Part shown: in pieces, positions 46,048 to 58,600 of the stretch | Numbering within the stretch: position 1 is the first letter of the stretch | Layout: the number at the start of each line of letters is the position of its first letter | DNA from: Owenia fusiformis | Taxonomy: Eukaryota > Annelida > Polychaeta > Sabellida > Oweniidae | Reading direction: 5' to 3' | Length of the DNA stretch: 64,000 bases | Assembly: GCA_903813345.2 (NCBI GenBank) | Contig: CAIIXF020000005.1 | Coordinates: 26,105,375-26,169,374, forward strand | The notes under the pieces: model-generated | Database searches by the model: none | Told to the model about the DNA's origin: nothing | Seen by the model: only the letters and a program-made list of their open reading frames with translations | Made by a program: the position numbers and the translations under genes

Positions 46048-49000
46048 ATGCCTAAGCTTTCCCTTTGCCTTCCCGGCCGAGAACAAAACAATAATGACAA
46101 AGAGATACTCACAGAGGGATCTGGGGAGTACGTCCCCGGGGTGTTCACAAAGAGCGAGGACTTACAGCTCGAACCCGGGGACAGAATTGAATTTGAAAGG
46201 ACTTTGTATGAACACTGGGGTCTGTGCTCGGGTAAAGATCCCGAGGCCAACGAGCCCCTCGTTATTCATTGTGTGCGGGTACCATACTTGGGTAAACTAG
46301 GGAGCTTTCTTCAGGGAAAATGTATTATAAAAGAAGAGACTTTATCGTAAGTGAAACAATGAGGATTTATACTTTAATCGCCAGGTGTTTACAAATTAAA
46401 ATGGTTGTGGGATGTTATTCGACCAGTGAATCTGGCCATATAATGGTCATGCCGCATATGTCCCTTTGGGTAGAAATTGATGGGGGAGGGGGTCAATGTG
46501 TCCATATGTAATCACCTACATCATATATTTAAGAGAGGTTCTAGTCAAGGCTGGTCCTACAATAAAGCATCACTGACAAATGAAGTAATCGAAATCCGAA
46601 AATAAATATTTTAACGCTAAAAGTTCTAATTTAGGTAGCCATACAACCATAAATTTAGCATTTGATTATTGGTAATGAGATTCTCGATACTTTGGTGGAC
46701 TTTGAACCTCCTATCTGCAGTACACAGCGATATCTAGTGATATCAAGTACCTGTATCAAGCGACCCCTACCCCTTATATTGATAGGACTGAAGGTAAATT
46801 AAAAACATAATGTTTACTCATTATCGATGGTACCAAAGTATGCCTTAATTGATGACGTGTACTGTCCATATTTATTGATTGATCATTTTTTCATAGGTCC
46901 ATTGGTCTGTATTTGTCATAAATATTTAAGAAAAATAAGATAAATGGAATAGAGGTCCATGAATTCCTGCTCTTCGATCATAATTATTCTATTTTTATAT
47001 TTATGTTATTGCTACTCTTAACATTTAGGATCGGACATAAGTCTTTGTCTCGTTGATTGTATTTTGCCCCCTTGAGGAGGATGCACCCCGTGGTTAGTCC
47101 CAAGGGGCAATGATTCATTTGTAATTGCAGTCCACGTAACACCAAAACTATTTACCTCAGAACAAAATTGTTAACATGTACACTGGCATGCATGTACATA
47201 GTCAAAAGTCATATAGTCGAGAATTTGGAGGATAGTGTGGTCAAAGAATACTTGAGAATTAAGAAATTAAACAAACATAACACTCAACGAAGATATGTAG
47301 CATTCACATAACAGACTGGTGACCATACCAAATAAAAGATAGTACAATGTAAATAGATATTGGAGTCTCTGGTTTCGATGACTTGCACCTATGTGTCATT
47401 GACTGGACAAAATATAGTCCATCATAATAGGGCCTTCATTTTGTATTTCACTAACAAATGGTTTGAAAATAAAAGAAGGCCATGAGACAGGACGGAGAAA
47501 ATATTTATTTTGTATACGTTTTTTAGACTGGAACTGCAAAATTATGTCATACACTTATTAGTGTGTAATTTGAACTCGTCTACTTGGTACGCCTCTGAAT
47601 ATGATTTTAGTTTTATTATCTCATTTGGTGTTAATTTTAAGTTAATATTTCCAAAGTTCAATTTAAAAACCAGCTGAAATAATTTCACTGTGCTAAAGTG
47701 TATCCAATACGTGATATATTTAAACTATAGAGGTGTGTTTTAAATTCTTAGGAATCAGAAAAACGCGCTCTATGGTTCCGCGTTCCAACTTCAATGAGCG
47801 ATTGTCTTCTCAAAGCGATGATAAATCACATCAGTGCAAGAATACAAAAATACTAACGATAAATTACATCACTGCAAGTGAATATAAAATTACTAACGGA
47901 AAGATTCGTGAGACTTATAAACAGTTTGTTCAAACAAATGAATTACAACGAGGCAGGAAAAACACATAAATACGAAGCAAATCTAACATTGAACCCAGTT
48001 ATTCTTAATATTGTTTTCCTTAAGATAGCTTCGGATTTATTTGTCGATTTCGTTTTGATAAAAAAAATCTAACTTTTCAAAATATTCATTCTCTAGCACA
48101 CGTCATTGAACTTGGGTGTCGCGATCGAAGCCAACGCCTATAGTTTTAGAAAAACAGCTATTTCCAGCCCAACACCAAGATATCTAAAGTGACAGGTCAA
48201 ACAATGTGGTACCAGGTTCAAGATTAGTGCAGTAGAGACAGAGTTTCTGAATAATATGTGAAATGTCAACAAGCCCCTCAATAATGTCAAGGTCACTCTT
48301 AATAATATTGGTCTCAGTAACTGTCAAGGTCGCTTTCAAATCGAGGTCACGGTCATCTTTATTGTATCACTCTCCGACAAATTCAAAACTGTTGACTGTG
48401 ATAAATCTTGATTCAAGTGTGACCTACAGGCCAGTACCCTGCCTGGAGAGTCTCTTTTTTAAGAAGTGAAATCGAACGAATGCAAAGGGTAACAGGTCTG
48501 TGACAATGAAACACTGCACATTGAATATGTTTCCTAATATTTCAGAGCCGCGGCTGAGGGGCGTAAAGCCCGCGTAAACAATAGCAGGGACACAACGCAC
48601 AAGGTGCGCACAACTATGGAAATAGTAAAAGACGCTAAGAAATGTTTAGGAGAAGTATGGCCTTTCAGCATTAAAGGAAAAAATTGTGAATATTATGTTA
48701 ATAAATGGCGTTATGGAAAAGGATTCTCAGATCAGGTAACTGAAAACGCTTATCAATATTATAATTTATATATATTATAATGTTATATGTATTATAATTT
48801 ATATATATTATAATGTTATATGTATTATAATTTATATATATTATAATGTTATATGTATTATAATTTATATATATTATAATGTTATATGTATTATAATTTA
48901 TATATATGTATAGTAGCCCTGAAACCAACTTAAAATAGTACTTGGCTATATTTCTTAAAGTTGTAAAAATTTATTCATTCTAAAATCAAAAAATTAAATT

Positions 49001-50484
49001 GCTCAGCCCTAATATAACCTAATATAAATTCAATTTTATATCAGGGGACATCATTTTAAATTCTCTATGCTTCGGAAAACATAGGCTAGACTATTATAAT
49101 TGATAAAGGATAACCAAAGATGAAAAATCTCGAGTGGCTGTCTGGGGTACTATAAATGGCTAAAGCAAAAAATCCCCCGCCTATGAGAGCGCTCGCAATA
49201 ATTATAGCCTCGGCAATTACTCTAGACGAAAATAAATTCCCATGATTGTATATATAATTGAAATTAAAATTAAAAAAGCTTTTCGACTTTTTTTTAACTT
49301 TTAATCTAAAATTGAAAGTTGTTTTATTGGAAAATAATTTTAGCTGATTTGGAATTAGTGTTGAATTATTTTTAATCATAGCCTGAGACGCAATTTCCTT
49401 ATTTGCTGTTTTACGGACGGTAAATAAATAAAATGCGATAATCACCATTGGATATAAATCAAACACAATCTTTATAATAATTTAGCAATTAGGATTTATA
49501 AAGTCCAAATCGAGTTCAAAGGTTCAAGATTGATAACCTGTTTAAAAAGAAAATATGTTTTAATTAAGCAAATCATGCATTATAAAATATTGGAAATATA
49601 AAAGCATGAGTGTACATGTATACGTACTAACCCATGCACATAAATGCACGAAGGCGAAACCTGAGTGTATTTTCAGAATGGGTTAATTCATACACGAATG
49701 GTTTTATATTTCCAATATAGAACGATACATGATTCTTTATTGCAATTTAATCATGACCCAGATCAATGATGGGGTAGAATAGTTCACCATTTACATCTGC
49801 ACGATTGTTGTCTTTGAAGAAATGAAATTTGTTGACATTTTTGAAATACATCATATCACCTGGGTTATTTCTAGATGCTAGAAAGTAATAAAACTGATAA
49901 ACTGATCAATTTCATAGTGAAAAATCTATAAATAGATATAGTAAAGCAGGCCCGTAGCCGGGGGGGGGGTCACCATTCTGATTATTTTTGAGTGATTTTT
50001 GAGTGATTTTTTGAGTGATTTTTTTTAGATAGATGAATGCCCATGGTTACAATTGATATTACTTTGAAAATTATTGAGAAGGTTTTGTTTGTCAAACATT
50101 ATAGGAAATAAAGTAATTAATTTAATGCTGAAAAGTTATGAAGACTTATTTGGGAAATCATAGCATAGCCTGTAATTAACACCCTAAATGATATGATGTC
50201 ACCTCTTTTTAAAGAATAGCACTTCCCAGTCCGTGCATGATCAAAAATTAAATGCATCGCAAAATCATATTCATGCATATATCAATAAATTAACGCATTG
50301 AAATGCTCTAAGCTGATTGGTTAAGACACACTTGGCATGTTTGAATTTTCATTATAAATCTCATTGCCATTAACAAATGCACTTTTCTTTACAGGTAACT
50401 TGCTGGACCATATTCCTCGTATTAGTGGGTTTCCTAATAGCATTCATCACAGGGTTCATTCTTGGATTATGCCTTGTCAAGTGA
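46048..50484 (+). CDS. PLAAT/LRAT-family acyltransferase (phospholipid-metabolising)
   Basis: Three exons, 46048-46346, 48546-48735 and 50395-50484, all GT-AG, give 192 residues. The LRAT domain reads LEPGDRIEFERTLYEHWG with the catalytic His56, then VIHC (His74), RKARVNN, and the nucleophile Cys147 in KGKNCEYYVNKWRYG, followed by FSDQ. The last exon codes for a single hydrophobic anchor (TIFLVLVGFLIAFITGFILG) ending LCLVK, as in tail-anchored PLAAT (HRASLS) proteins. Family members act as thiol phospholipases A and N-acyltransferases on phospholipid membranes. An in-frame TAG directly precedes the ATG and fixes the start if no upstream exon joins. Intron 2 contains a 33-bp minisatellite and a hairpin. 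Confidence 0.9.
48763..48905 (+). repeat. 33-bp AT minisatellite in PLAAT-like intron 2
   Basis: The unit begins TATTATAATTTATATATATT and ends ATAATGTTATATG; about 4.5 nearly identical copies. Because 33 is divisible by three it gives a false open frame on the minus strand. Confidence 0.9.
49570..49735. repeat. Hairpin element in PLAAT-like intron 2
   Basis: Arms of about 60 bp pair AATATTGGAAATATAAAA with TTTTATATTTCCAATAT, and ACTAACCCAT with ATGGGTTAAT. The outer ends share AATCATG in inverted order. Confidence 0.65.
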
Positions 50485-50764
50485 CACATGCAGAACTCCT
50501 GCATCTTCCTCATCTCAGATATAAAAGGATCACAATGAGTGGCAATGGTTGTCAGGGTACTACCATCATTGCCTCCATGAGGGATAGGAACGAATACCGC
50601 CGATGAATTGCATCCCTTCGTCATTCATTACGGTCCCGGTCTTTTCAATGAAACGACTGATACAACGACGACGAATAAGAAAACAAGTTCCGACCAAGTC
50701 ACCAGGGTTGATGTGTTGAACATGGAGAGGTTCATGAAATCTCCATTTCAGAAACCCAGAAACC

Positions 50765-50770
50765 AATAAA
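50765..50770 (+). terminator. Polyadenylation signal, PLAAT-like gene
   Basis: AATAAA lies 281 bp past the stop codon in otherwise noncoding sequence. Confidence 0.45.
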
Positions 50771-51311
50771 CAGGAGAACCCCGAATTAGAGAATACGAGG
50801 TAAACCGGCGCCTCCTGCACATGTGAAACCAGTCATCGTGTGGAATTCTGCGGCCAGTAATAATCACAATATGCCACACGAGTGCCAAAGGGAGGCCTAG
50901 TCAGCACCGTTTTGAAGAACTTATACGTGAAACGTGTAACATTTTGTTCCCCTATGGCCCATTTTCACCTCACTGACTGATCTTTATTTTCCCCATTGCG
51001 TATGAATATGTGAGGAAAATAGTAATTATTTAAAGTCCCCGTTTTGACCAATTAAAATGTGAATAACGATTCCCTTTGGCTCATAAAATTACACGTTTAC
51101 GTTCAAGTTCTCACAAATACGTGCATCTAACCTCTCTATTGTCAAATCACGTAATCGAATCATGCGAGTATAGTGTGTCCAATATGTCATTGGATCATTT
51201 ACCTCTCAAGGACCATTGTTCCATTGAATAACTCACGGCACTAGTACCAATGTGTCATTGAATAATGCACATTACGGTACCATAAGTAATCGTAATACGC
51301 CAGTCATCACT

Positions 51312-51454
51312 GCCATTAGGGAGTTTAAGCTTTCACTATTTTTCGAAACCTAAACGTGAACGGCAAGTTTTAAGCGATGCATTTGTATGGGCGATTGGTC
51401 ATACGTATAGGTTGGCGTTTCGATTTTATATGCAAGCTTAAACTCCCTATTATG
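51312..51454. repeat. Hairpin element
   Basis: Arms of about 45 bp: AGGGAGTTTAAGCTT against AAGCTTAAACTCCCT, and TTCGAAACCTAAACG against the GTTGGCGTTTCGA region in inverted order. Confidence 0.6.
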
Positions 51455-52521
51455 TCATCGAATCTTCCAAATCACATGTTCACTACGTCAATCATTGTGA
51501 ATTTATTGAATTCTAGGAGTTCATTAGAATCATTTGGTCTTCTCATCTCTACTCTTGCCACTTCATTTTCAAAAAAAAATCATATTTTCAAAAAATTTCA
51601 TGTTTGACAATTCAGCATTTGGACATTTTTGTACCATATATCATGCAGTGAATGTACGATAGTAATTATTTTTGTAATAAGCGCTTTGCACGTCATATTT
51701 GTATTACTACCCAAATAGTGCTCCCGTTTGGTTAGGGAAGGTTAGATTGACTAGGGAAAGAATTTGAGATTGAATGCATGCTTCAAACAGAAAATTGAAT
51801 ATTTGTAACTTACCAAGAACTGACTACGTATTGACAATTCCAAATGCAATATACGGAAGAAGCCAACTATTCATGAATTTTAATCCAAAGAGAAAATCAA
51901 AAGCATTAATTGTGGGCAGGGCGGGACGAATTTTGGACCTATTTTTAGCATTACGTCTTTAGACTTTAGTACTCTGATAGAATATAATTAAATTATACCA
52001 GTTAGCCAAATTCAATTCACTCTGCCTAGTTATCTTAATAAAATGTATGTATGAATATACACAGGACCAACAGGGTTTTATTAAAGCAAATGTACTTAAT
52101 TCTTAATTCAAGTCAGCATAAAATGTCGGATTTGTAGCACTTGGATAATAATAATTCATAGATGTTGAATAATTTATTCCAAGGAACTGGGGTAAATTTT
52201 GTAGTTCATAATTAATTCCTGAAAATCTATCCGAGGGCCATTCGAAATGAAAACGATTAATCCTTTTTTATACGATGAACATACTTGGGAATGAAAAACT
52301 ATTTTTGAATTGTCTGTCATCCGGCCCATCTTTTGTAAGGATGCGTGGTATGTAATATAGTGCAATGTCTTTCCAACCTTGACATCCAAAAATCAAGGTA
52401 ACATGTAGCTATAAATGATCGGATGAGCTACTTTGGGGTCCTTTGTTATTTTAAATCAAAATGTCTCAATTCATTATGCTGCTTAATTATTTTCTCCATA
52501 TTTTCTTTATGTGAGCATTTC

Positions 52522-52613
52522 TACAGGGTGTCTAGCAGAGGCACATAGTTTCATTATATCAGTGGTATAATGGTGCCATTAATGGAAAAAATCTATATTT
52601 AAAACACCCTGTA
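52522..52613. mobile_element. Tiny mariner-type MITE
   Basis: A 92-bp element bounded by TACAGGGTGT and ACACCCTGTA, exact inverted 10-mers. Confidence 0.6.
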
Positions 52614-53024
52614 GAATACAATTACAAGATAATTGAAAAAATTATTAATGTTAAAATATTTGCAGTAGTTTCACTGCTGATTGATTATTATTTTTTTCTA
52701 ATTTATTTCTTAGTTAGGTATACAAATGTATGGCCATTCTACACGGACCACGTGGAACCAAAAAATGATTGTAGTATTTATTTAGAATTATGGATTGGGT
52801 GCTTGGGATTCTTTAAATTAATTTGATTACATAGATTTTCAGTACGGTAATCCATGACAACGAACACACAGGTGATCATTACATTTTAAATGTAATCTAG
52901 CATCTTACACAAGTCAACAATGTATGCCATATCAACAAGTTGTTCTTGTGCTTCTCCATGCCTACTACTCCCTAATGGGGAGGTCGGGGCTAGTGGAACA
53001 AAATATTTATTGAATGCCAATGCC

Positions 53025-53082
53025 ATATCAAAAATATATGCCATATCAACAATGTATGCTATGTCAACAATGTATGCCATAT
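53025..53082 (+). repeat. Short tandem repeat 'TATGCCATATCAACAATG'
   Basis: Three to four units of 18 bp with small changes; isolated single units occur at 52918 and 53020. It gives false in-frame peptides on both strands. Confidence 0.7.
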
Positions 53083-55116
53083 CTGGGTTCTCCTCTCCTC
53101 CCGACAATCTTAAGGTAGACTAAGTGGAACAGACCCTGCATGAAGATTTCAAAGCAGTTCCTTGTGACATTCACAGAGCAACAGCCTTGTATATTCAGAT
53201 GATGGGTAAATGAGATGACCAATTGACCAATTTGTGCATGATTTCAGACATCACGTGTGTGCATGCGTGAGAAAGTCAAAGTTCATATGCTATATTACTT
53301 AAATACCACTCTGTCTACCTTAAGACTAATTTCCCAGAAAATGAAATTGGAAAAAATTGGCACATGTTAGTGGAAGGAGGATTGCAATAACTTAGCATTT
53401 CTTAGTCTTGCATTGTTTCTTTTATCTAATGTTGCATATGGAGGGGTTTAAATAGGCTTGATGCAAGACTAGGTATTTCCTTGGGAAATGTAAAATGCCA
53501 TTTATACACTCAGAGAATGCATGGTAATAAAATTGTTGCTAGAACAAGGTTAAAGTATAAAGTATATGTTTGAGGTATCAATTTCATTGCTTTATACTTC
53601 AGCCAAAAATATGAGGATGGGTCAAATATCAATACATCACATGTATAATGTTTGCAATATAAAAAATGATTTAATGTTAGGTTGTCATTTATGCATATCA
53701 TATCATGCATAAGTGAAGTTATTATATCATATCTTAAGGTCCACTGTTACTATGTATTTCAAGAAAGAAAAAAATTATGAAAAAATGACACATTTATATT
53801 TGGCCTTATCCACATTTGGAGTATTTGGTGTATGCTCAGTCAATGTTGTGCGCTGTGAAATCAAATGTGTGTAAAATGTCGTTTATTATATTTTTAAGTC
53901 ACAAAAATAAAACCTCAATTTACAAAGTAGTAGCCCTGGGCCATTAAATAGAGGTACCTGGTCAGTTATTTAGTAATTAGAGCTTTAAGGCTTTATTTCA
54001 ATTTTGACTTATTAGACTGAGGTTGTGGGTTTTAGTTGTTTTATTCCCCTAAACGTGTCAATGGCCAAAAGGCCAATCTCAAAAGCTCAAATATGAAATG
54101 GAATCCTGACTGGGGTGTATTAATTGTATTATCAATTTACATGCATGTAGAATCAGATTTTTATACATTTGCAAAGTAAAATCTTATGTATCAAATAATT
54201 TATTTATATGATGTTAAATCAAAATCTGTATTAAATGTTGTAAAAAGCCAATAAATGCATTTTAATTGTTTTATTTGTAAATTATAGTTTTTATTTTCTA
54301 TTTAGAATCCCAATCATATTGCACATAATCATAACATTAGAAACTGAATCACAATTCACACCCTAAGGGATGGTGTTCAATGTCAACGATTGTGAAAAAC
54401 AAAGCTAATTTCAATATGCTTAACCATTCTCCCCTCAATTGCAATAATAAATTTTAAAATGTTGATTTCCTTTTACTTGATGTTCTCAGAAATTCAACAA
54501 ATAAAATCATTATTCACCCCCTCCCTCTAAAGAAGTTAACATCATCTCTCCACATGTACTGATAATTGGAGACCATCTCGAACAATGTCTATAGGAAACT
54601 GCAATACGTTATTTCTACAATATTTTTCCTACTTTGAGCATTTGAATGTGCAATATATTTTCCTGAGAAAAATCAAATATCCAATTTATACCAATAAGTT
54701 TTGTAACTGCACTAAGTCCAAGGGAGGAGTGTAGACCATATTCATCACATTGAAAAATATATTGACAATCTTACTCTTATACAAACAATTGCATCCACAA
54801 AAGCAATTTTTTCAGTTTTTTACATTTACAGAACATAATATTATAAAATCTGTATAGCCCAATTCAGTGGATGGACCAAGCATTTTTAAATCCAAGAAAG
54901 TATCAAAATACTAAAAATGTGAAAACAAAATGAGACTAGCATGAACGTTCTTTGATTAACGTTAGTGTATACCATGTAGAGTTGTAGTAATTGACTACAT
55001 TATAAATTGTCTCAAGGCAATTACTAAACCATTAAGACCAAATCAAAAACATAAAACGTTCAGTCCATGTTAACTGACCCATCCTTATAGTCAGTCCTAT
55101 GATAATATATATATTA

Positions 55117-55376
55117 TACAGGGTGGTCAACAAAGTGAGCTCCTGCAACAGGCTATTATTTCCTTAATACGTGCATGAATTGGCTCATATTATCACATAT
55201 TGTAGAAAAAGGTCTAAAATAATTTTTGTTGATGCCATATTTTATTTTCAGTCTTGAATTTTGAAGAATTTCCAAGACTTTGACAAACATGCCTGAAAAT
55301 TAGACATTGTGCAAAATAATAAGGGAAATATACCCCTGATGGAGCCAGCAGTTCACCTTTTTTAGACCAACCTGTA
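55117..55376. mobile_element. Mariner-type MITE at the 3' end of the FAHD2-like gene
   Basis: The left end TACAGGGTGGTCAACAAAGT and right end ACTTTTTT-like text followed by AGACCAACCTGTA are inverted copies with several mismatches, with TA borders. No transposase. A minus-strand AATAAA (55241-55246) lies inside it. Confidence 0.65.
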
Positions 55377-55640
55377 TATGAGAATGACTACTGTTATGAA
55401 TGTAAGCTTAGTTTTTCGCATGTACATGTATGCACAATTCCCCCCTTGAATTTGTCATTTTGATCCAAACATAGCATCAAGTATTCTGAGTGACATTAAT
55501 GTCTGCCCATATTGTTTAGCATTCAAATCATTCATTTTGAAATTAATTGTCTCCTCCAATAAATATAAACAAGGAAGCTCTTTGGTGTATTTTTAATCAA
55601 GGGAATGTCAAATACAAAATATTTGTGATAGTCTCTAGTT

Positions 55641-58600
55641 CTACACCACTTTGTTGGAGATGGTTCCAATCTCATCAATTTCAACTTCCACAACATCTCC
55701 CTTCTGAAACACATAGAAAAGAACATGTGTTAATATATAGTTTATTAGATGAACTTTTGTACTAAATAAATATATGGGAGGGGGTCCTGACATGATGCAC
55801 CTTTACAATTAAATTACTATTGTATCTTGTATCCCCTAATATTTCCTTCACTATGCATAGCCCATGTTAAAATGAATAGGGGGAAACACTGAAGAGCTAC
55901 ATTTATGCTGTCTCGTTCACTCCATCTAATAATTGGGCAAGGAAATCATGCCTGTGAAATCATGTGTGGAGATCACAAGACAGCACATCTGGTACAACAA
56001 TGAAAGTACAGGGTTGGGGTAGGAGGGAAACTTCAGATAGAATCTTCAAATCCTATGCCAAATTTCTATAGAATGTCACAACTTCTAATGTCTGGCAACC
56101 TCACACTGCATAGCCCCATCCTAGACAAACTACTGTAATAAGTACATGTAATTGCAATCATTTGACGCAAGATGTCACTTTGGATAGAACTTGATTCTAT
56201 CGATTACACTTGAAACTCACTGGGCCACTGCAGGATGATGGAGGATACTTTTGGCCCGTAGCAAGGGATATATATATTTCTCCAATTTTTTGGAGATGTT
56301 TGAGCATCTCTTTGTACTTGTTTACAATCTTAACTTTTTTATTTTGTATAGCAAAGGTTTGGAATCTATAGTCTTTGGATTTTACCTGGTTTATTTGTAA
56401 TTGAACGTAATTCAGTATCCATTTTGGATGACACTATATCTTAATTATGAATGAATCCAGCTGTGGATGTGAGAATTATATTAGGAATGGAGAATGAAAC
56501 CTCAAGTGAGATTTACCAGTGAAGTCACTGGCTTCAAAAGTTGCACGTAACAGTCCAAGTTTTACTTGGGTGTAATTAGTTCAGCACCCTGCAACTGTAA
56601 GAACTGGTAAATATAGTGAAGATGTTTATTGTATTTTAGGTTAAAGGCATATAATTAGTACATAATATTCCTAGCATTAAGTAAAAAAGTAATCATTTGA
56701 ATACAAGGAAAAGATTAATATAAATCATGTAGTATTAGCTTCATAATTTGTAATGATAATTAACCACCAAATCAGCCCCACTCAATTAAAAAAGAACAAC
56801 ATGTAATTATAACAGTTTCATTTACAGTGGGCAAACTCATTGGCTCAAAGTTGTATTGATTTTCAATTTGCATCAACAAAAAGTGAATTCACCGTTCAAA
56901 TAAAAATGCAAAATATGACAAATAGAAAGATCTTTGTAACTGATATATAGATGGCACTTACATAAAGAGATATTACATTTCGCCATGAAAAATAAGTAGT
57001 ATTTTGATGAAATTAAAAAATGAGACAACTGGATTTTGTTTTGGAACATCGTTTTGCAAGAGTTTAGAAAGATTTTAAATCAAATGTTCACTAAATAAAA
57101 AAAGCTATCTCAAGCATCTGTCACATTCAAATCCCTGCCATGTTAATTTTTGCAGAATTTTTCTACAAATCTATGCCATGTTAATATATTGTATCAAAAA
57201 CCTCCCATTAAATAGTCTCTGTATCCCATACAAGTGAGTGCTATTTTAGAGGGAGGGTTTGGTTTTATAAGTGTGAGTCTTTTTGGTCCAAAATGCACAA
57301 GCACAAGACATTATATCCTCGTATGACAGTAGCAGTACATTTATAATTGAAATTGTGAACACATGGACATCCTAACATCAACATATTTTACCAGTGATGA
57401 CACTGGCTCCAAAGACAAAACAGACATGAAGTTTTTTCATGAGTGGAATTAGCATCTAACACAATGTGGAATTTGTATATATAAAACAGAGGTTTATTGT
57501 ATTTTAGGCAAAAGGTATATAATTAGTACATTTTATTCCTAGCATAAAATACAAAAGTGATCATTAAAATATCAAGGACATGATTCATCTTTATCATGTA
57601 ATTATAGATTACTAATTTGTAATGATAATTAATCATTTAATCCGCCCCACTTAATTAAATATGAATAATATGTAATTCAAACTGTTTCAGTTAGCTAGCA
57701 AACACATTGGCTCAAAGTACAAATATTGACTTTCAATTAGCATCAACAAGAAGCGAATTCACCATCCAGATAAAGACAACATGATATCTAAATGTATCAG
57801 GCTAAATGAAAGATCTTTAAAAATGATACATAGATGGCACTCACATAATGGGATTTTATATTTTGCTATGAAAAATAAAAAGATTTTGATGACATTACAA
57901 AACCAGACAACTGGATTTCGTTTTGCGATACCCTTTTCACAATAGTGTGGTTAGATTACAAATCAAATGTAAACTAAAAAGTTATCACAAGCATATTTCA
58001 ATCAAGTCAATCTCTACCAAGATTAATTTTTGCACATTGTTCCAATTGTCAATTGTTCGAAGGGTCATGTGACAAGTGGCAACATGCAAGAACTTAAAAT
58101 GAGAGTGCTTAAAGCATGAAATTAAATATTTTTGGCTGGAAACGGCCTTTTAATAGACCAAAATGCCCAGGTAAAAGACACTATATCCTGGTTTCACTAT
58201 GTTGTAATGCATACCAGGGCTATCAATAGATGGCATGAAAGTCAAATGGTGAGATTGTAAAACTGCTTTGACAGAACAGAATTATAAAAAATTATATGAT
58301 ATTGATATTGATTAATGAAGTGAATAAACCAAGGTGAAAAACTAAATGTGATATGCAATCTACCTGTAAGTATTCTGGTGGATTCCTGAACATCCCAACT
58401 CCAGGGGGTGTCCCTGACAACATAATGTCACCTGGCAACAGTGTGAAAAACCTGAAAGTTGAGAAACCTGTTGAGATAGATGTTGCTACAGTGAACCTTC
58501 ATGCATTCTGATGGATGTTTTTAAACACCAACACTAGGGGGCATTCCTGATAATATTATGCCATTTGGTAACAGAGTGAACAAGGCATTAACATGCAAAA

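Larger units (their letters stand above)
50485..55640. other. Long gap between the PLAAT-like and FAHD2-like genes (convergent)
   Basis: No exon is supported on either strand. It starts with the PLAAT-like 3' region and carries four small repeats, listed separately. Confidence 0.4.

Noticed and set aside
48698-48928. Repetitive 76-codon protein on the minus strand
   Set aside because: The 33-bp AT minisatellite is a multiple of three and stays open by chance.
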